Shown here: piece by piece, positions 59,980 to 64,000 of the stretch
Position numbering within the stretch: position 1 is the first letter of the stretch
Layout: every line of letters starts with the position of its first letter
Source: JBBRWO01 sp964388455
GTDB lineage: Bacteria > Actinomycetota > Coriobacteriia > Anaerosomatales > JAAXUF01
DNA length: 64,000 nt
Assembly (NCBI GenBank): GCA_964388455.1
Contig: CAYMAN010000012.1
Location: 1 to 64,000 of the forward strand
Direction of reading: 5' to 3'
The notes under the pieces: generated by a model
Told to the model about the DNA's origin: nothing
The model's input: the letters and a program-made list of their open reading frames with translations, nothing else
Database searches by the model: none
Position numbers and translations under genes: made by a program

Positions 59980-61800
59980 ATGTCTCGTGTCGACCTTGTG
60001 CTGCTGCATGCGCCGAGCGTCTATGATTTTCGTGAGCGCTCCATCATGTTCGGACCCGTTTCCGACATGGTTCCATCGACCCCCATCTTCGAGATGTACC
60101 CTCTCGGTTTCACGACCATGGCTGAGTATATGGAGCGACACGGTCTGCGCGTCCGCATCGTCAATCTCGCCGTGCTCATGCTCAATAAGCCCAACTTCGA
60201 CGTCGAAGCGTACCTGCGCGCCATGGACCCCGTTGCCTTTGGCATCGACCTCCATTGGCTACCTCATTGCCACGGCTCGATCGAGGTCGCGAAGGTCGTC
60301 AAGAAGCTGCATCCCAAGACGCCGGTGATATTCGGTGGTCTCTCGGCAAGCTACTTCCATGAAGAGCTCATCACCTACGACGCGGTCGACTACGTGGTGC
60401 GCGGAGACTCCACCGAGGAGCCCATGACGCAGCTGATGTGGTCGCTCAAGCGTGGCGGCGGCGTCGGCGACATCCCCAACGTCACCTGGAAGGACGCCTC
60501 GGGAGGCGTGGTGGTCAACGACCTCTCATGGGTCCCCACCGACATGAACGCGATCTCACTCGACTACTCCTTCAACATGAAGTCGGTCATCCGCTACCGC
60601 GACATGATGGGTGCGCTGCCGTTCAAGGACTGGCTGCGCTATCCCGTGTGCGCTTCGCTGACTTGCCGAGGGTGCACGCACGACTGTGTGACCTGCGGCG
60701 GCTCCGCAACCGCGTTCCGTGAATCGTTCGGGCGCGACAAGATAGCCTTCAGAGATCCCGAGCTGCTGGTGCGCGACATCGAGCATATCCAGAAGTACAT
60801 CCCGGGTCCGATGTTCGTGCTCAATGACTTCCTGCAGGCAGGACGCGAGTACACTCGTGACTTCGTTCGCGGCCTCAAGCGCATCGACATGAAGAACCCC
60901 ATCGGCTTCGAGTTCTTCAAGCCGCCCGCCGAGGAGTTCTACGAGTTCCTCAACGAGAACCTCAACGACTACTCGGTCGAGATCTCGGTCGAGAGTCATG
61001 ACGACGGCGTCCGCGCGGCGTTCGGTAAGAAGCACTACACCATGGAGCAGGTCGAGGACAGCATCGTTCACGCACTGAAGAATGGGTGCAGCCGCTTCGA
61101 CATCTACTTCATGACAGGCATCCCATCGCAGACCGCAGCCTCGGTTCGCGAGACGACGGAGTACGTCCGTCGGCTCTACGAGCGGGTCGGCAACGACAAA
61201 CGACTCCTCTGCTTCACGAGCCCCATGGCGCCGTTCCTCGACCCAGGATCCATCGCTTTCGAGAACCCCGCCGAGCACGGATACACCCTGCGTGCCCGCA
61301 CGCTTGAGGAGCACCGTGAGCGCATGGTGCTTCCCAGCTGGAAACACATAATGAACTACGAGAGTCACTCGATGAACCCCGACGAGATGGTTGAGGCCAC
61401 CTACGACGCTGCCATCGGCATCAATCGCGTCAAGGCCGACATCGGCATCATCGACGCGCAGGTCGCCGATGTGACGGAGTTGCGGATCAATGAGGCGCGC
61501 GCTGCCATGGTGCGAATCGATCAGGTCATGGCTGGCCCGACGGCTTCGCAAGACGCTGGAATCAAGGCGCTCAAGGAGGAGTTCGATCGGCTGAGCCAAT
61601 CCACCGTCGCCGACAAGACGGAGCTCAATTGGCCGCATTCGGCTACCATCAAACATGTGGCCGCATGCGCGGGTTTGTTCGTTCAGGAGAATGTCGCTAA
61701 CCTGTTCGGGTCTAAGCTGGGCGAGTATTCGCCCGCAGTATCCGACCAACACCCGCTCACGGGTCCGCCGATTCAGGTGATCGAGCCAACGGAGGCGTAA
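59980..61800 (+). CDS. B12-binding-domain radical SAM protein of unknown function
   Basis: A 606-residue protein. Residues 1-190 resemble a cobalamin-binding Rossmann domain (VDLVLLHAPSVYDF, then FGIDLHWLPHCHGSIEVAK and VIFGGLSAS), without a clear DxHxxG. The radical SAM cluster motif is CTHDCVTC near residues 228-235 (CxxxCxxC), and VEISVESHDDGVR near 340 and YFMTGIPSQT near 380 fit the TIM barrel. It looks like the B12-binding/radical SAM family TIGR04190 (tentative). Substrate unknown. ATG 59980 has only a weak ribosome site; GTG 59950 is an alternative. It is eight bases before menG. Confidence 0.75.
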   Translation: MSRVDLVLLHAPSVYDFRERSIMFGPVSDMVPSTPIFEMYPLGFTTMAEYMERHGLRVRIVNLAVLMLNKPNFDVEAYLRAMDPVAFGIDLHWLPHCHGSIEVAKVVKKLHPKTPVIFGGLSASYFHEELITYDAVDYVVRGDSTEEPMTQLMWSLKRGGGVGDIPNVTWKDASGGVVVNDLSWVPTDMNAISLDYSFNMKSVIRYRDMMGALPFKDWLRYPVCASLTCRGCTHDCVTCGGSATAFRESFGRDKIAFRDPELLVRDIEHIQKYIPGPMFVLNDFLQAGREYTRDFVRGLKRIDMKNPIGFEFFKPPAEEFYEFLNENLNDYSVEISVESHDDGVRAAFGKKHYTMEQVEDSIVHALKNGCSRFDIYFMTGIPSQTAASVRETTEYVRRLYERVGNDKRLLCFTSPMAPFLDPGSIAFENPAEHGYTLRARTLEEHRERMVLPSWKHIMNYESHSMNPDEMVEATYDAAIGINRVKADIGIIDAQVADVTELRINEARAAMVRIDQVMAGPTASQDAGIKALKEEFDRLSQSTVADKTELNWPHSATIKHVAACAGLFVQENVANLFGSKLGEYSPAVSDQHPLTGPPIQVIEPTEA

Positions 61801-61808
61801 CCAACCAC

Positions 61809-62531
61809 ATGTCCGACACCCAGCCCGCTCCCGGGCGACCCACCACCGAGCGGGTCCACGGAATCTTCTCGTCCATCGCGGATCGCTACGATGTGTTCAA
61901 TGCGATGGCGAGCATGGGCATCGACCGATCTTGGCGTCGCAAGATGGTGCGGGCCTGCGCACTCAACTCGACCTCGCGCGTGCTCGACCTGTGTTCCGGC
62001 ACCGGTGACGTGGCTTTCGCCCTCGCTGAGCAGGGACGCCCTGCCGAGGTGGTGGCAACGGATTTCGTCCCCGAGATGCTCGCCGTCGCCGAGAAGAAGG
62101 CCGAGGCGAAGCCGCCCGCGGTGCCTGTGAGCTTCTCGGTGGCCGATGCGCAGGACCTGCCGTTCGAGGACGCGAGCTTCGACGTCGTCACCGTTGCGTT
62201 TGGAGTGCGCAATCTGCCGGAGCGCGAGCGCAACTTCGCCGAGGTTCTCCGCGTGCTCAAGCCCGGCGGTCGCTACGTCATCCTCGAGTTCTCACGCCCG
62301 CCGTTCGCTCCCTGGCGCGGCGTCTATCACGTCTATCTCAACCACGCGATCCCTGCCATCGGCGGCGTGCTCACCGGCGACCGCTCCGGCTTCGTCTACC
62401 TCAACGACTCTATTAGGCAGTTCCCGACGCAGCCCGCTTTGGCTGCTGAGTTGCGAGCCGCGGGCTTCAGTGCCATAACTTGGCGCGACCTCACAGGCGG
62501 CATCGTGGCGCTGCACACAGCAGTCAAGTAG
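61809..62531 (+). CDS. menG: Demethylmenaquinone methyltransferase (MenG/UbiE family)
   Basis: A 240-residue SAM-dependent methyltransferase for the last step of menaquinone synthesis. It has the UbiE signature: IFSSIADRYDVFNAMASMGIDRSWR at the N-terminus, LDLCSGTGDVAF as SAM motif I near residue 60, and VTVAFGVRNLPERE near 125, followed by GGRYVILEFSRP. It fits an organism that relies on menaquinol to feed the NapC/NrfH-like cytochromes. The neighbouring radical SAM gene could be co-transcribed with it. Confidence 0.92.
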   Translation: MSDTQPAPGRPTTERVHGIFSSIADRYDVFNAMASMGIDRSWRRKMVRACALNSTSRVLDLCSGTGDVAFALAEQGRPAEVVATDFVPEMLAVAEKKAEAKPPAVPVSFSVADAQDLPFEDASFDVVTVAFGVRNLPERERNFAEVLRVLKPGGRYVILEFSRPPFAPWRGVYHVYLNHAIPAIGGVLTGDRSGFVYLNDSIRQFPTQPALAAELRAAGFSAITWRDLTGGIVALHTAVK

Positions 62532-62538
62532 CGAGTCC

Positions 62539-62652
62539 TGTGGCGCTGTGAGGCCGAGGGGCTGTTCGAACGTCCTCGACTCGCTCCTCGGCACGGCCGA
62601 TGAGCTCGTCTGCGGGATTGTTCGCCCAACCCCTCGGCCTCACAGCGCCACA
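62539..62652. repeat. 23-bp inverted repeat with 68-base spacer
   Basis: Bases 62539-62561 and 62630-62652 are perfect reverse complements (TGTGGCGCTGTGAGGCCGAG and three further G). Partial matches (CTGTTCGAAC versus GTTCGCCCAAC) extend the pairing inward. It sits 7 bases after the menG stop. The size and symmetry recall a short palindromic repeat element or a structured 3' RNA rather than a classical terminator. Confidence 0.7.
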
Positions 62653-62668
62653 CGCTGGGTGCCTGCGG

Positions 62669-62674
62669 TAGAAT
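62669..62674 (+). promoter_or_regulatory. Candidate -10 (TAGAAT) before the amidohydrolase
   Basis: TAGAAT lies 31 bases before the ATG at 62705, followed by a good ribosome site (GAAGGAA at 62691-62697). The -35 region falls in the right arm of the inverted repeat and is not recognisable. Confidence 0.45.
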
Positions 62675-62704
62675 CGTCTTAGTCACCTATTGAAGGAACC
62701 GCTG

Positions 62705-64000
62705 ATGCTGCTTACGGCTCGCTACGTGCTTCCGGTCGCTGCTCCGCATATCGAGTACGGAGCCGTGCTGATCCGGGACGACAAGATCGTTGAGATCGGG
62801 GACTTTGAGCACCTCAGGGCGCTCCATCCGGACGAGCCGGTCACGGACTACGGGCTGGCTGCCCTCATGCCGGGTTTCATCGATCTCCATACACATCTCG
62901 AGTACACCTCGATGCGCGGACTCGTCGATGACCTGCCCTACTCGGAGTGGAAGCTCCAGTTGCTGCAGAAGGAGAAGCGGTTCACGAGCCAAGACTGGGA
63001 CGATTCGGCGCTGCTCGGTGCGCTTGAGGCAGTGCAGTCGGGAATCACGACCGTCGCCGACGTGACTGGGACCGGTGCATCCGGCCATGCGGCGCAGGCA
63101 GTCGGGCTCCGCGGCATCATCTATCGCGAAGTCGAGACCATGGTGAAGTCGAAGGTGCCCGACGTCATGGCTCGTGCGGCCGAGGACATCGCCGCGTGGC
63201 GTTCCACCAGCGACTCCACTAGGTTGACGATCGGACTCGCACCACACGCACCGTATTCGTGTCACCCGGAGCTGTTTCGCAAGGTGGCGGAGTTCGCATC
63301 CGATGGCACGCCGGTGTCGATGCACCTTGCGGGCAGTGTGGAGGAGTACCAGTTCGTGAAGTACGGCTCGTCGATGCTTGCAACCGACGTCCGGGACACG
63401 TTCGACGCCGATGCCCCGTTGTGGCTGCCCACCGGAGTCAGCCCGGTGCGCTACGTCCTGCAGTGGGGATTGTTCGATGTACCCAACATCATGGCGGTCC
63501 ACTGTACTCAGGTCGACGCAAGCGACATCGAGGTTCTGGCCTCGCACGACGTGGCCATCGCCCACTGCCCGCGCTGCAACGCGAAACTCGGTATGGGCAT
63601 TGCGCCTATAGACAAGTTCCTCCGTGCGGGAATCAGAGTCGGTCTCGGCACTGATTCACCCGCTGCTTCCAACTCGATGGACGTATTCGAGGAGATGCGA
63701 ATCGGCCTTCTGGTGCAGCGCGCCGCCCAGGGTGAGGAGCACTTCATGAACGCGCGCCAGTTCGTGAAGATGGCGACCTTGGACGCCGCTCGGGCACTCA
63801 ACATGGAGGACCGTCTCGGCTCGCTGGAACCGGGGAAGCAGGCCGATATCATCGCGGTAGACCTGTCGAAGTCGCACCAGATCCCGACCCACAACCCGTA
63901 CAGCACACTGGTGCACACCGCCAACCAGGAGAACATTCTCGCGACGTATGTCGCGGGCGAGGTCGTGTACGAGAATCGGGAGTGGCCGGGCATCGATCAT
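62705..64000 (+). CDS. Metal-dependent amidohydrolase/deaminase, 3'-truncated; possible aminofutalosine deaminase
   Basis: 432 residues are visible and the frame runs off the window without a stop. It has the amidohydrolase metal signature: FIDLHTHLEY near residue 61 (HxH), a middle SMHLAGS, HCTQVD near 266, HCPRCN and GTDSPAAS near 319 (Asp ligand). It belongs to the cytosine-deaminase-like branch that includes S-adenosylhomocysteine/MTA deaminase (MtaD) and the aminofutalosine deaminase of the futalosine menaquinone route. Location one gene after menG favours the latter, but the evidence is contextual only. ATG 62705 has GAAGGAA seven bases upstream. Confidence 0.78.
   Translation, partial: MLLTARYVLPVAAPHIEYGAVLIRDDKIVEIGDFEHLRALHPDEPVTDYGLAALMPGFIDLHTHLEYTSMRGLVDDLPYSEWKLQLLQKEKRFTSQDWDDSALLGALEAVQSGITTVADVTGTGASGHAAQAVGLRGIIYREVETMVKSKVPDVMARAAEDIAAWRSTSDSTRLTIGLAPHAPYSCHPELFRKVAEFASDGTPVSMHLAGSVEEYQFVKYGSSMLATDVRDTFDADAPLWLPTGVSPVRYVLQWGLFDVPNIMAVHCTQVDASDIEVLASHDVAIAHCPRCNAKLGMGIAPIDKFLRAGIRVGLGTDSPAASNSMDVFEEMRIGLLVQRAAQGEEHFMNARQFVKMATLDAARALNMEDRLGSLEPGKQADIIAVDLSKSHQIPTHNPYSTLVHTANQENILATYVAGEVVYENREWPGIDH

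Noticed and set aside
1..64000. tRNA, rRNA, CRISPR arrays, insertion sequences, integrases, attachment sites
   Set aside because: I looked for these and saw none; the repeats present are intragenic or short inverted repeats.

Overview
The window is about 65% G+C with dense, mostly co-directional genes, many GTG/TTG starts with clear GGAGG-type ribosome sites, and start/stop overlaps of 1-8 bases. Gene content suggests an anaerobic, menaquinone-using actinobacterium, probably of the Coriobacteriia/OPB41 (Anaerosomatales-like) type. The reasons are system II cytochrome c maturation (ResB plus CcsA), large exported multiheme cytochromes, lipoproteins but no recognisable outer-membrane porin-cytochrome conduit, a MenG-type methyltransferase, and elaborate surface glycan genes. 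The taxonomic placement is inference. I saw no tRNA, rRNA, CRISPR array, integrase or insertion sequence.

Region 1 (1-27027) is a surface polysaccharide locus. It makes UDP-glucose (galU, cut by the window edge), GDP-mannose (manC), GDP-L-fucose (gmd, fcl) and CDP-deoxyhexoses (rfbF, rfbG, rfbH). An acetolactate-synthase-like enzyme and an SDR follow, which resembles yersiniose-type branched-sugar synthesis. A minus-strand trio looks like a UDP-L-QuiNAc/UDP-L-FucNAc pathway. A dehydratase/2-epimerase gene pair is present twice in tandem. Glycosyltransferases (GT2, GT4, a GT10 fucosyltransferase), a Wzx-like flippase, a GtrA protein and an FkbM methyltransferase fill the rest. The flippase and the GT2 after it (17016-19329) are visibly lower in G+C.

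Region 2 (27200-42247) is an exported electron-transfer locus. It holds a lipoprotein, a 2137-residue cytochrome with 31 CXXCH motifs plus 27 atypical CX3-11CH motifs and an inserted beta-sandwich domain, then ResB, CcsA, an RDD protein, a TPR protein, a membrane-anchored NHL propeller, a six-haem cytochrome, and on the opposite strand a NapC/NrfH-like cytochrome. A CRP/FNR-type palindrome lies upstream of the giant cytochrome. A proline-rich lipoprotein and a 1.7-kilo-residue NHL/Ig-like secreted protein with 810-bp internal tandem repeats follow.

Region 3 (47505-53644) is a glycan assembly operon: a phosphohexomutase, a GT4, a polyprenyl-phosphate sugar phosphotransferase and an O-antigen-ligase/TPR fusion. 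Region 4 (53751-59840) repeats the TPR - NHL - multiheme cytochrome arrangement of region 2, then adds a 15-haem and a 12-haem membrane cytochrome. Region 5 (59980-64000) has a B12-binding radical SAM protein, MenG/UbiE and a truncated amidohydrolase that could be a futalosine-pathway or nucleoside deaminase.

Working model (inference): electrons leave the menaquinone pool through NapC/NrfH-like membrane cytochromes, pass to exported multiheme cytochromes matured by the neighbouring ResB-CcsA, and reach the giant cytochrome embedded in a heavily glycosylated envelope made by the flanking glycan genes. By my count the six cytochromes offer up to about 102 haem sites, roughly 30 of them atypical.
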